Of a stretch of 64,000 nucleotides of DNA, positions 31,742 through 42,455 are shown piece by piece; the stretch's first letter is position 1, and each line of letters opens with the position of its first letter. Source of the stretch: Progne subis subis (Eukaryota; Chordata; Aves; Passeriformes; Hirundinidae). Location: contig JAKJHU010001329.1 of NCBI GenBank assembly GCA_022316685.1, forward strand, positions 16,871 through 80,870. The letters run 5' to 3'. The notes under the pieces are model-generated. The model was given only the letters and a program-made list of their open reading frames with translations, ran no database searches and was not told where the DNA came from. A program made the position numbers and the translations under genes.

Positions 31742-31891
31742 CTCAGGCAGCAACAGCTGCAGCTCGATGGCACAGACGGTGCCCACGAGACCATGGGGCT
31801 TGCGTGGTCTCCAGGAGGCTGCCCCGAGACGGTCCCCGCAGCTCAGGCAGGTGGTCACAGGCCTCAGAGAGCCCTTCCACCCTAGGTGTTA

Positions 31892-31897
31892 AATAAA
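31892..31897 (+). other. Poly(A) signal of gene copy C
   Basis: AATAAA, 150 nt after the copy C stop. Confidence 0.6.
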
Positions 31898-34265
31898 TTA
31901 GCCTTTCCCCAAAGAGCTGTGGCAGTGTTCCTGCTGGGAGAGGGCTCTTTTCTTCCCAGGAACTGGCTCAGGGCTGGGCTTGCCTACGGGCTGGGGATGC
32001 TGGGCCATTCCCAACCACTCGGTTTCAACTCCTGTTTGTCCTCTGAGGCTGAGCAAGTATCACGTGCAACCCTCACCCGTGTTGTTGTCATTTCCACTGA
32101 CAACCTTCTGAGAGAGATGCCTGCGGGGCTGACCCATCTACCAGTGCTTGGAGGCTTGGTAGGGACACAGTTACCGCCCCACTCTGCTTGTCCAAACGCT
32201 CTGCTGCCCATCCTTGTAGGAGCAGGTGTTAAAGTGTGTTCATTTGGTTGATACTGTGTTTCCTTTTGATCTTGGTGTTTGGGATGTTTCCTTCCCTGTT
32301 CCCCTTGGAAAGTGGAGCACCTTGTTTGTCCCTGCTTCGCTGCGCTCATCCCCCAGGCTGGAATGGGACCCAAGTCTGTTCCACTCCCAGCTTCTCCCTG
32401 ATCGGGGAGTGGCTTGGACCTGCCTCTAGGCCCTTCCCCGCTCTGGGAAAAAGGCCTGCGACTGCCAGCAGCTCTGTCTCTCTGGCACCGGTGGGGACGG
32501 GGAAGGAGCTAAGGAAGAGCTGCGGCCGGCAGGGCAGGAGCCCAGAATCAAGCCATGATATGCCCCAGGACAGAGGGCAAGCTCGGGGCCTTTTGCCATT
32601 GACGGTCATCTGGGTCTCTCAAAAGAACCAGCACAAGCAGGGATGGGGCAACCACGTGCAACTGTGACTTTGCACGTGGCCAGGGCAGCCCCGCTGCAAG
32701 AGCAGCCTCTCCAGCGCTTCACAGCAGCCTGGTGCCTGGCAGCAGTTGATGGGGAGGAAATGACTTGGGTGGCCACAGGGCCCAGCCTGTGTGGCCGTGG
32801 CCGTGTGGCCGTGCCTGCGCCATGCTGCAGGCAGGGGCTGCCTGGTGCTGGCTGTGGATTGCCCACGAGTGAGGCCATGGCCGCTCCCTGCAGTCCCGTC
32901 CCTGTCCGATTTCCCCTTTGCCCAGGGAGGCTCAAGGGCAGGCAAGTGCAGGCTCAGGAGCTGATGCTGCCCACTGCAGAGTGTCCTCTGGCTCACCTGG
33001 AGGCTGCCAGTGGCAGCTCTGGGGCTCGTGCAGGGGCGCTGGGGCTGTGACCCCCCACTGCCACCAAAGGCTATGCCGGCTGCCTTGCCGGCACGGTGAG
33101 CAGCAGAGGGGACACAAGGCAGGCCTCCACTGAAGGGCTAGCCTGTGTGGGAAGAGCGGGCAGAGTGAAGGGACGCAGGACGCTGCGAGTGGGGCAGTGG
33201 AAAGCAACAGCTGAGGAGAGCCGAAAGGCCAAAGAGAGCAGAAGAACTTGTTGCACATGAGGAGTGGGGGCTGAAGCTGTGTGCTGGCCTTTTGCCGGTG
33301 CCTCAGAGGGACGGGCAACCTGAGCACGTGAAGCTATGGGGAACAAAGACACGCAGAGCTCCTTATGTGTCTGGAGAACATGTGTCTGTTGCTGCGTGGG
33401 CAGCTTTGTGAGCTGCTGCCATGAGAGCCAGGGGCTCTGAGGGCACGCCGTTCCTGTTTCCCTCAAGGGGAAGGACAGCACAGCTGCCGGAGCTGCTTGC
33501 CAGGGTGCATGCGCTTTCATCGCTGCCTTGCAGCAATGGGTTGGGAGTGGCCAGTGCCCGGAGCCAAGCTGTCCCTCTCCCGCTGTGTGACTCGCAGCAG
33601 GCTGGAAGCAGCGCTAGCACGGCCGGCTGCTGCCCCTGCCTGGCGACAGCAGAGGCTGGCATGGGCAGCCTCTTGCCAGACTGCAGGTGGCCCATGCAGG
33701 ACTGGGCTTGCCCTCGGCAGAGATGCCCAAGGGATGGGGCCGGGCCCATGCGAGCTGTGGCCATCACTCTGGTGATCCAGCGGCAGCACTAATCCTGCCC
33801 AGTTACAGCAGCTGGGACTGAGCAGCCAGACACGTAGCCTGAGCCTGTGGAATGAAGCTGCTCAGGCAAGGCCAGACCTGGAGCAGGGATTCCACTCCTG
33901 GTGTGGCCAGCACATCAGGCCATGCAAGTGTTGCAGCAAGTGCAGAGGAGTCCAGCGGGTTGCTAAGGTGAGCAGCTCTCCTGTGGAGACAGTTTGAGAG
34001 AGAGTTGGAGCTGCTCAGGCTGGAGAAGAGAAGGTTGTGGGGACATCTCCCAGTGCCTTGCAGTGTGTGCCAGGAGATCTTAGGGAGCTGCAGAGGCATT
34101 CTGTGATAGCAATTGTAGGGATAGGCTAAGGGGTTGGAGCTGTCAGGCAGGTGGGGAGAGCTGCCTGGGCATGGGGAACTGCAGCCGCCTTTGTGTCTGC
34201 AGGATCTTGTCCGGCACAGGGCAGAGGCTGTTCCCAGCCAGCAGTTCCACAGCTTTGGGGGAGCC
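31898..34265. other. 3' flank of unit 2 and non-coding 5' part of unit 3
   Basis: Duplicated sequence as in the earlier units, with no gene recognised. It ends at the provirus insertion site. Confidence 0.5.
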
Positions 34266-34271
34266 ATGGGC
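34266..34271 (+). other. Target-site duplication, left copy
   Basis: ATGGGC directly before the 5' LTR and again at 41642-41647 after the 3' LTR. The unoccupied site in unit 1 reads GCCATGGGCTGGGCATTGG, confirming a single insertion with a 6-bp duplication. Confidence 0.95.
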
Positions 34272-34790
34272 TGTTGGGAAGGATGAAATCAGAAAGCCCT
34301 ATAAATAAGATTGCTTGGACTCTGAGAATGTGAAACCTGTAACTGAGATAGAATTGAAAATATGCTTTGATGTTTAAAATGTCCTAGCTACTAGATGCCT
34401 GCAAAAACAACCCCCAATGTATAATTCATCCCACACATATAACCAGCCCTGAAGTAGCAAGTATCTGTAACCCCATTGGCACAAGCCTGTTACAGCCCAC
34501 CTCGAGACCCCTTATCAGAAGGCTGCGAGCGTGGGCCGCGCTTCTGTTCTCTTCTCTCCTTTGCTCCTCTCTCTTGCCTCTTGCATCTTGCTCTTGGAAT
34601 TTCTTTCTCTCTCACTGCCCCCACCTTCCAAGGCCATGCCACAGCTGCGCCTGGCAGCTCTGAGCAGGGCCTCACTCTCTACACAATAAACCTGTTCTTC
34701 TAAGACCCAACTTCAGAGATCTCTCGTCTACTTTCATCTACACCGTCCTGGAGTCCTCAGCAGCAGGAGGGAAGAAGGCATTTTTCTACA
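34272..34790 (+). mobile_element. 5' LTR (519 bp)
   Basis: TGTTGGGAAGG ... TTTTCTACA; AATAAA at 34685-34690. An ATATAA near 34437 may be the TATA element. Confidence 0.95.
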
Positions 34791-34793
34791 AAT

Positions 34794-34811
34794 TGGTGCC
34801 AAATGTGGAAG
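34794..34811 (+). promoter_or_regulatory. Primer binding site, probably tRNA-Lys type
   Basis: TGGTGCCAAATGTGGAAG differs from a tRNA-Lys(1,2)-type site mainly by C-to-T and G-to-A changes (about 12 of 18 match). Confidence 0.55.
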
Positions 34812-35308
34812 ACGCAGGACCCAGCCTTTCAAGCTGTGAGAGACTTCATCGTGGACGGTTACTAAATTATTACGTGTACTCTAATCGGTGTCGTGAGCAC
34901 AGCACATCGCTGCTGGGCAGCGTGAGGCTGCAGCTTTTAAAGTTGCTGAGGGCAAAACCTGGGCACGAGGACCGTTACTTCGTAGCGGACACTCTGAGCT
35001 CTGAGGAGGGTTTGCCTCGCATCCCTCGAGCACAGACGGCTGCTGTTGAGCGGCAACCACTGGAGCTCACGGAGGGACTTTTGCCGTGGTACGTTGCCAC
35101 GTGCATTGAGCGCAGGTGGGCACTGCTTTGCACTGCCCGCATTTAAGCGCTGAGTGGAGGTTCGAGTCCCCAAGCACAGAAAAGCTGTTCCTGAGCAGCA
35201 TCTGGAGCTGTGGCTCTGAGGGGAACCCCGTACAGTGTCCTGAGAGTTGACTGGAGTGTCTGGCCAACCCCCACGTCGGATCTCAAGGGAGGACCTGCTT
35301 CTGCGATA

Positions 35309-35320
35309 TCGAGGTGAGCT
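35309..35320 (+). promoter_or_regulatory. Leader 5' splice site
   Basis: GAG|GTGAGC at 35311-35319, 25 nt before the gag ATG; the probable donor for env mRNA. It matches the donor-like motifs in the leader at 8.7-8.86 kb. Confidence 0.5.
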
Positions 35321-35337
35321 ACACTTGTGTAAACAAT

Positions 35338-38300
35338 ATGGGTCTTTCCCATTCTACCCTTGATAGAGATCTCTATAAGAAACTTAAGCATCTTTTACGC
35401 TGCAATAACAGCACTTTACATAAGCAAGAGCTAAAAGATCTTTTAGAATGGACTCTAGTTAACTTTCCCAATGCTGACCCTTCAGCTGTCTTTACCAGAG
35501 ACTTTTGGGACTCAGTTGGAAACAGACTTTTAATGACATTTCACGAAAGAATTTCGCTGTTGCTGAGCTTGTGCCAGCTTGTAGAGCTCTCGTTGAGCTC
35601 TTTGCTGCAAAAAACGCCGCTGCAGCCGCTGCACCTAGTCCCGCTGGTCCTGGAGATCTCCTCTACGCAGGTGAGGGTCTGCAGCAGAAATCGCCCCCTT
35701 CCTCCCCTCCGCGCCACACGGTTTCAGCATCCGAGGCCCCACTGAGCTCCGCGGCCCCATCTCCCACCCTCGCGGCTGCGGCACCTGTCCCCTCAGCCCC
35801 AAGCCCCCCACCTGACCCTGCAGCCCCACCCATCGCGCCCTCGGTCCTGTTCATGGCTGGAATTCCTGTCACCGGGGCTCCCTCCCCTCGCTCCAGTGTG
35901 CCCGGCCCCGTCCCAACCTCTGCCCCTGAGAGCCCGCCCACGGAACACATCCCAGCGGTGCTTCTCGCTGCTAGCATGGCGGCAGCCCTGCCCCCTCCTC
36001 ACCCCGTGGCTCGGGTTGGATTGCCCCCCCTCCCCAGAGCAGGTCCCTCCGCTCCGCCAGCCACCACGTTAGCGGCTGTAGCCGCTGCAGTCGCTGGCCT
36101 CCTTCACAAGCAGGCTGCGACCCTCCTGCAGGCAGCACAGGGTCCCCTCACTGCAGCCAAAGTGGCACTGGTGGTGCCACTGCTCTCACTGGTGCCCACC
36201 GCTGCCTCGCCGCTGCTGCCTTTCAATGAGCTGGTGGTGCCGGCCGCGGCCGCGCCGACACCCGAGCCTGCAATTCCCCTGGCGCACACTGATGCGGAGA
36301 TGCCCACCATCCCCCTGCATGTTCTGCCGCCTGCAGACTGCCCCAGCCCCGCACCGTGGCGGATGCCGCAGCCCGTTCCAGTCCCGGCTCCGCGGCGGGC
36401 CCCTGCCCAACTTGCTAGCTACCAGCCGCTGAGTGCCACAGCACAGACGGCAGATGGCCATGCGCGCCCCGTCCCTGCTCCGCGGTGTGCCCCAGCCAGC
36501 CCTCCCATCCCTGCCGCCCCCACAGCTGCGCCAGGAGCAGCGGCTGCCACCGGGTTTGTGGCGCTGCCCCCTGCCCTGGCCCTGATGTGTCCTGTGCCCG
36601 CAGATTTCTTCGCGTTCCCTCCCGTGGCCCCGCCGCCTCCCGCACCCCCAATGCGAGCAGCCGCCATGACGCTTCCCCACCCCGAGGCTGTGCACCCCGT
36701 GCATGCACAATTGGCGCCAAGCCGCCAAGCCGCATCACCGACTTTGATACAGCCTGAGGGGTCCCGCACACCCCATGCAGAGGCCTGCGCCCAGCCGGAT
36801 CGTGTTACATTGCCATTGCAAATAGTCCACACTGCCGTGCGTGCTGCACAGCCCCCGATGCTACAGCCATCAGCAGCTTCTGCAGAACTACAGCTTCCAG
36901 CCGCCCTTCATTCACCCACGACTCTGCACACAGGACAACAGCAACATGATTCTACAGCGACTTATATGTATCCTTCCGCTCCTCTTTCACCTCCAAACCT
37001 ACATGCAACAGTAACAGCTTCGTGCCTGCCCAACCCTCCCGCAGCTCCAAGCTCTTCTCACATGTCTTCACTGACAGGCTCTGTGCCTCCTGCATCCCTG
37101 CCTGTACCTCCTGCATCCCTGCCTGTGCCTCCTGCATTCCTGCCTGTGCCTCCTGCATCCCTGCCTGTGCCTCCTGCATCCCTGCCTGTGCCTCCTGCAT
37201 CCCTGCCTCTGCCACTGCATCTTGCATTGTGCCCAAGCATGACAGGACCACAGCTTCACACACAAACCGTGCAATGAGAAGGGAGAGGATGGAATGTAGC
37301 AGCCAATTTAACAAATACAGGACAGAAAGAAAACTGTTTTGCCCTTGCAGGCAGCTCTCTCAAAGCTGAACATCCACCACCACCAGTCCCGATTTTGGAA
37401 GGTCCACAGAAATGTTCTGATGATGTTCAAATGACAGACTGGCATGAAGTCACACGCGAAATTTGCAAAGAAGAAAATCTAAATCCTCTAGCCATGCCTG
37501 TGATATTCAGCCAGCAAGCTGGAGGTCCCAGAACATGGACAGCGATCCCATCTCACGAAATAAAAGAATTAAGAAAAGCGATAAAAGACAGTGGCATCTG
37601 TTCTCCATACTTTAAACAACTGCTAAAAAGCACCCTGGAAGGACATACACTTACACCAAATGACTGCAAAAACCTTGCTGCTGTGATTCTCACAGATTCT
37701 CAATATATGCTGTGGGAATTCAAATGGAGAAGGTTGCTCACAAACGTACTGCAGATGTACAGACAAAGTACTGATGTAGACCTTCGTACCCTTACTATGT
37801 CAAAGTTAACTGGTGACCCTCCTGATGACCAGAATGATAATCAAGTGAACTTACCCAAAATAGCATTAGACAACATCAAAAAGATGGCTCGTAGAGCCTT
37901 TGTACAAATTCAGCCTGCAGGAAGTTTTGAAAAAGCCTACAACTTAATCAGTCAAGATTCATCTGAACCATTTACCACATTTGTGGATTGAGTGATCCAA
38001 GCAGCAGAAAGACAATGCGGTGATGATATAGCTCACCCAATCATGATACGGGACATCATTGAAAATAATGCAAACCCAGAATGTAAAAGAGCAATCAAAG
38101 CCCTGGGAAAGGAGAGACCCACAGTGCCTGAAATGATTGATGCCTGTAACCAAATAGGGAGCCCACAGCACGTCGCAACGATTCAAGCAAATGAACTTGG
38201 AAAAACTATTGGAGAAAAAATTGAAAGGGCTCTTACAGTACAAGCAGCACAAGCTGAAACACGAGACCAGAAACTTACTGAAATCTTAACCGCCCTGCAT

Positions 38301-38666
38301 CTAAGCTCACAACAACAAGACGACACTATTATGCAAGCTGCTGTGACTTCAGGCCCTTGCTACTTCTGCAAGCGACCTGGACATATCATGAAGAACTGCC
38401 CAAACATCAAAAGAGGTGTGCAGGCACCAGATCACAGCTCCACCTGTAAAAAGGGAAAGCCTCCTGCCTGGCAGTGTCCAGCCAGACAGGACATGAGCAG
38501 AAAATACCCCAATCAAAAAAACCCCAAGGGGAGCGCGCCGCGCCATCACATGAAGAAACAAGTAATGGCACCCCAAGCGCCCAAGGAGAGATTTGTGAAT
38601 ACCCCGACCCAAAAGCTCTTCGCTTCATCACCAGCACAATCCCAAGTAATGACCCAAACCTACTGA
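35338..38666 (+). pseudogene. gag: Provirus gag with a very long Pro/Ala-rich region
   Basis: Starts at ATG 35338 with MGLSHSTLDRDL, an N-myristoylation-type start, and a matrix domain to about 35530. A frameshift there moves into a 590-codon frame (to TGA at 37275-37277) that is extremely rich in Pro and Ala and includes six 21-bp repeats near its end. In the same frame follows capsid, interrupted by TGA at 37987-37989 within the major homology region (SSEPFTTFVD before the stop, IQAAERQ after it). Nucleocapsid has one good zinc knuckle, CYFCKRPGHIMKNC (38358-38399), and a degenerate second one. With only one frameshift and two stops over 3.3 kb it is close to intact. Total coding length, about 1,100 codons, is unusually large for betaretroviral gag. 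Confidence 0.85.
37083..37208 (+). repeat. 21-bp tandem repeat within gag (six copies)
   Basis: Six units encoding VPPASLP (one with F for S), at the end of the Pro/Ala-rich region. Confidence 0.9.
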
Positions 38667-38689
38667 GTCATTGAAAACCGCAAATTGTT

Positions 38690-39910
38690 GAATTGGCAGC
38701 AGTTGTAAGAGCATTTCAGCTCTTTCCAGAACCTTTCAACCTGATCACTGATTCGGCATACGTTGCTAATGTTATTAAGAGAATTGAAGGATCTGTTCTA
38801 AAGGGTGTGTACAACGACAAGTTGTGCCTTTGGCTCACCTGTCTCTATCAAATTATATCACACAGAACTAACCCTTATTTTATTTCTCACATTAGAGCTC
38901 ATTCAGGTCTTCCAGGATTTATGGCAGAGGGAAATGCACGAGCTGATGCATTGGCATCAGCTGCATCTGATGAGGAAGGTGCGGCAAGCATTGAAAATTC
39001 TACCTCAGTGCTTGCTGCAACCACCTTGCCTAACACTGTTGAACAAGCCAAACTGAGTCATGCATTTTTTCACCAAAATGCACAGGCAATCAAACGAGAT
39101 TTTCACATTACCTTAGAACAAGCCCAAAATATTGTACGAGCTTGCCCAAACTGTCAGCAGGTTCAACCTCTCCCCTCTTCAGGAGCCACCAACCCAAGGG
39201 GGTTGGAAAGTTTACAGAAATGGCAAACAGATGTTACTAAGTACCCCTCTTTTGGGAAACTTAAAAATATCCATGTCTCCATTGATACATTTTCAAATGC
39301 AGTTTTTGCTTCTGTACATGCAGGAGAAACAGCTAAGCACGTTTGCCAGCATTTTTCATAAGCTTTCTCCTATTTAGGTGTCCCCCAAGAAATTAAAACT
39401 GATAATGGTCCTTCATACACCTCACAAGAATTAGTTGCATTCCTGAATGATTGGGGTGTTTGCCATACATTTGGCATTCCTTACTCTCCCACGGGTCAAG
39501 GAATGATAGAAAGAACATATCAAACTCTAAAACGCATTTTAGATCAACAGAAAGGGGGAGAAGACCAGGCTGCACCTCAAAAGAGGTTGAATAAAGCCCT
39601 GTATGTTTCTAATTTTCTGAACAGCTCTGCAGAAGAGCCAGACCCCCCCATTTACAGACATTTCTTAAACAATAAGAAAGCAAAACTGAAGGAGCACCGC
39701 CCAGTTTTATTTAAAAACCTAGATTCAGGACAAATTGAAGGACCATACAATCTTATAACATGGGGGAAGGGGTTTGCATGTTTCTCCACAGAAAAAGGAC
39801 TCCGGTGGATTCCAGCAAAGAAGGTGAAACCGTACCACGCATCGAAGCCTGCTGAGACCCCCACATCAGCCAGTATTGCTGCAGACCAAGAAGCAAGCAC
39901 CCAGACCTGA
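38690..39910 (+). pseudogene. pol: Provirus pol remnant: RNase H C-terminus and integrase
   Basis: Begins inside RNase H (VVRAFQLFPEPFNL, then TDSAYV and HIRAHSGLPGFMAEGNARAD) right after gag; protease, reverse transcriptase and the RNase H start are deleted. Integrase follows: HHCC zinc domain (HAFFHQ ... CPNC), catalytic core with WQTDVT, TDNGPSYTS and GMIERTYQTLK giving the D,D,E residues, and a C-terminal domain (WGKGFACFSTEKGLRWIP). A TAA at 39359-39361 lies between the first and second catalytic Asp; otherwise one frame stays open throughout. The RNase H and integrase motifs are class II. Confidence 0.85.
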
Positions 39911-39934
39911 GCTGCGTAGAATCACCAGGAGAAG

Positions 39935-41159
39935 ATGATCCGCCAAAAGCAGCCCAAGAAAAGACTGAAGTTTTATCATTTGCATGCGTGCATGTTACTT
40001 TTGTTCTTTTGTTTTAGTTGTTGTAGTCAAGCTTTACCTGTAAGTCAACCAAAGACAAATGTCTGGGTTGCTTTAGCCAAGTTTGCAGGCTCTGACACCA
40101 TCTGTCTATCCGACACAAGCCCTGACAAACCTTTTTCGACCTGTTTAGTTGGAGTGCCTCTTCCAGAAGGTTTTGACAATGTTACTTTTGACAAATACTG
40201 GCCATATGATGATCATCACACATCCCCAACTCCCAGCCAAAACCACCAAACTTATATTGACAATTCTAAAGTTGATAAATCTGACCTCCGAGAGCTAGAA
40301 ATCCTAGGCTCATTAGCTATGAGCACCTGTTACTTCTTTCACTTCCAAGGAGAAAATGGCCCTCATTTAAACATTACCCCTTATCACCCAGTTTATAGCA
40401 ACATGACTTCTTGGTGCAATCAAACTAAGCTTCTCATGTATGATGAGCCCCATGCAGATCACTTTAACAAACTTCCTATTCGATTTCCTAAAGGGATTTG
40501 GCTCATCTGTGGAGACAGGGCCTGGCAAGGTATACCTTCAAGAATAGATGGTGGTCCTTGTGCCATGGGACAACTTACAATAATTGCTTCCAGTGTCAAA
40601 AGAGCAGTCAAAAAGAAAAGCAGGAGGATTAGATCCACCTGGGGACATGAATATGAGAGCAACTGTGCTGAACAAGTTAGGATGCTGGCTCAGCAAAGAA
40701 GTAAATGCCACCTCAACTATGATCAGTGACTTGCTGACAGATGAAGAAGCAATCAGACATGCCACTTTACAAAACAGAGCTGCCATTGACTACCTTCTTC
40801 TGGCACATGGACATGGTTGTGAGGATTTTGAAGGTTTGTGCTGCATGAATTTATCCAATCACTCTGTTTCCATTCATAAACAATTGCAAGAATTGAGAGA
40901 TTTAGCTAGCCAAATTACAATAGACGACCCATCTTGGCTGGACAATTTGTTTGATGGTTTGAGCTTTGCACCTTGGCTAAAGGAACTTTGTAAGATAGGT
41001 TTGATTGTTCTAATAGTAGTAATTGTAGTTTTAGTAGCGGTTCCCTGCATACTTCAGTGTGTGCAAAAAGTAATGAGTAAGACAGTGTCTAGCGTTTTAG
41101 TTGTTAATAAGAACAGGGGAGATGTTGGGAAGGATGAAACCAGAAAGCCCTATAAATAA
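39935..41159 (+). pseudogene. env: Provirus env, surface and transmembrane parts in different frames
   Basis: The surface part (39935-40729) has a basic start and signal peptide ([16 protein letters not shown]), then [11 protein letters not shown] and further Cys residues and N-glycosylation sites. The transmembrane part is in another frame overlapping at 40584-40729 and ending at 41159. It contains [24 protein letters not shown], the CX6CC motif at 40818-40844, and a membrane span (IGLIVLIVVIVVLVAVPCI) with a short tail. The frame change and a short surface part disable it. A gamma/alpha-type CX6CC envelope paired with class II gag/pol indicates a recombinant lineage, as known for several avian and mammalian retroviruses. 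Confidence 0.85.
41112..41122 (+). promoter_or_regulatory. Polypurine tract
   Basis: AACAGGGGAGA immediately before the 3' LTR. Confidence 0.7.
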
Positions 41160-41641
41160 GATTGCGTGGACTCTGAGAATGTGAAACCTGTAACTGAGAT
41201 AGAATTGAAAGTAAGTTTTGATGTTTAAAATGTCCTAGCTACTAGATGCCTGCAAAAACAACCCCCAATGTATAATTCATCCCACACATATAACCCCCCC
41301 TGAAGTAGCAAGTATCTGTAACCCCATTGGCACAAGCCTGTTACAGCCCACCTCGAGACCCCTTATCAGAGGGCTGCGAGAGTGGGCCGCACTTCTGTTC
41401 TCTTCTCTCCTTTGCTCCTCTCTCTTGCCTCTTGCATCTTGCCCTTGGAATTTCTTTATCTCTCACTGACCCCACCTTCCAAGGCCATGCCACAGCTGCG
41501 CCTGGCAGCTCTGAGCAAGGCCTCACTCTCTACACAATAAACCTGTTCTTCTAAGACCCAACTTCAGAGATCTCTCATCTAAATTCATCTACACCGTCCT
41601 GGAGTCCTCAGCAGCAGGAGGGAAGAAGGCATTTTTCTACA
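41123..41641 (+). mobile_element. 3' LTR (519 bp)
   Basis: Same length and ends as the 5' LTR. Reads out towards gene copy D. Confidence 0.95.
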
Positions 41642-41805
41642 ATGGGCTAGGCATTGGTGGCACCTGATCTCTTCCTGATGTGGCCCGTGCTCCTGGGAGC
41701 GCTTGGCTGCCAGGGCCTGGGCTCCCCTTTTCAGTGGCAGGCCTTTCCTGGCCATCAGCGCCCTGGTGCCTGAGTGGGTCCTGCCGGCCCTGAGGCAGGC
41801 GGTGC

Positions 41806-41941
41806 TGTGAGGTCACAAATGGCGTGACAGCGGCCTGAGGCTGGGCTGTGATGTCACGCCGTGTGGCGGCCCCAGCATTGTGAGGTCACCGGGCCATCCC
41901 TATATAAGGCGGGCCGGCCCCACAGCCCCAGTGCAGTCGCA
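41806..41941 (+). promoter_or_regulatory. Promoter of gene copy D
   Basis: The same CRE-like and TATA arrangement as copies B and C, with TATATAA at 41901-41907, 41 nt before the ATG. The provirus sits upstream and removes the distal half of the conserved upstream block. Confidence 0.6.
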
Positions 41942-42455
41942 ATGGCACGTGTCGGAGCCGTGAGCAACGTCAGCGTCCTGCTGGCTGCACTTGCCCTGCT
42001 GCTGGCCACGGTGGCTGTCCGCTGGGTCATTGGCCACCGGGCACGGCAGGGCCGGCAGGCCGGGACTCGGAGGCCGCGCAAGCAGCTCAGGGGCCAGGCC
42101 AGGGGCCCAGGCAGGAGCCCAGGAGCCCCTGTGGCTGCCAGGGTCTCCGGGACTGGCACAAGCACTCGGAAGCGTCCCGATGCTCCCACCACTTGCCCCG
42201 AGGGACCCGGCAGCTGCGGCCCCTGCGTCAGCGTGGCCAAGGAGTTGCAGGGGCTGATGCTGCTGCTCCGGGCTCAACATGGGACATGTTCTCCTCTTCA
42301 TCCTGCCATGTGGCTGGTGCTGTGGGCGCACCTGCAGCAACTGGGCAAGTGAGGCCACCTGCCCTGCTGTGCCTCGTCCCGCTGCTCCGGGCCCTTCAGT
42401 GCCTCCGGCAGGCTCCTCCCAGCCAGAGGGGCCATTCCTCCTACAGCTTCCAGCC
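41942..42455 (+). pseudogene. Family copy D, nonsense mutation and lost 3' end
   Basis: Opens MARVGAVSNVSVLLA and follows copy B closely for 136 codons, then stops at TGA 42350-42352 where B and C have CGA (LGK followed by RGHLPCC). Similarity continues past the stop to about 42455 and then ends, so the Pro/Ser-rich tail is missing. A truncated protein with the membrane anchor and half of the conserved block could still be made. Confidence 0.75.

Larger units (their letters stand above)
34272..41641 (+). mobile_element. Class II (betaretrovirus-like) provirus, 7.37 kb, two LTRs
   Basis: Order: 519-bp LTR, primer site, leader with a splice donor, gag, RNase H/integrase remnant, env, purine tract, 519-bp LTR. 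TG...CA ends and a 6-bp target duplication are intact. The LTRs differ at about 17 of 519 positions by eye (about 3%), so the insertion is fairly young but not recent. Protease and reverse transcriptase are deleted, and gag, pol and env each carry stops or frameshifts, so it cannot replicate by itself. It lies about 300 bp upstream of gene copy D, in the same orientation. Confidence 0.95.
24713..42455 (+). repeat. Tandem array of 3.95-kb units, each with one family gene
   Basis: Unit starts (GTCTCTCAAAAGAACC) lie at 24713, 28676 and 32614, so units are 3963 and 3938 bp. Each unit contains about 1.8 kb of non-coding sequence, a promoter, one copy of the family gene and about 0.7 kb of 3' flank. 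The third unit contains a 7.37-kb provirus and loses similarity at about 42455, inside its gene. Confidence 0.9.

Noticed and set aside
26638..31858. Antisense ORFs of 421-422 codons opposite gene copies B and C
   Set aside because: They mirror the GC-rich sense genes, begin in the 3' flank and have no promoter or recognised domain; near-identical duplicates do not show selection.
34291..34310. CCCTATAAATAAG as TATA box of the 34-kb provirus LTR
   Set aside because: It lies only about 30 bp from the LTR start, too early for a U3 promoter; the ATATAA near 34437 is better placed.
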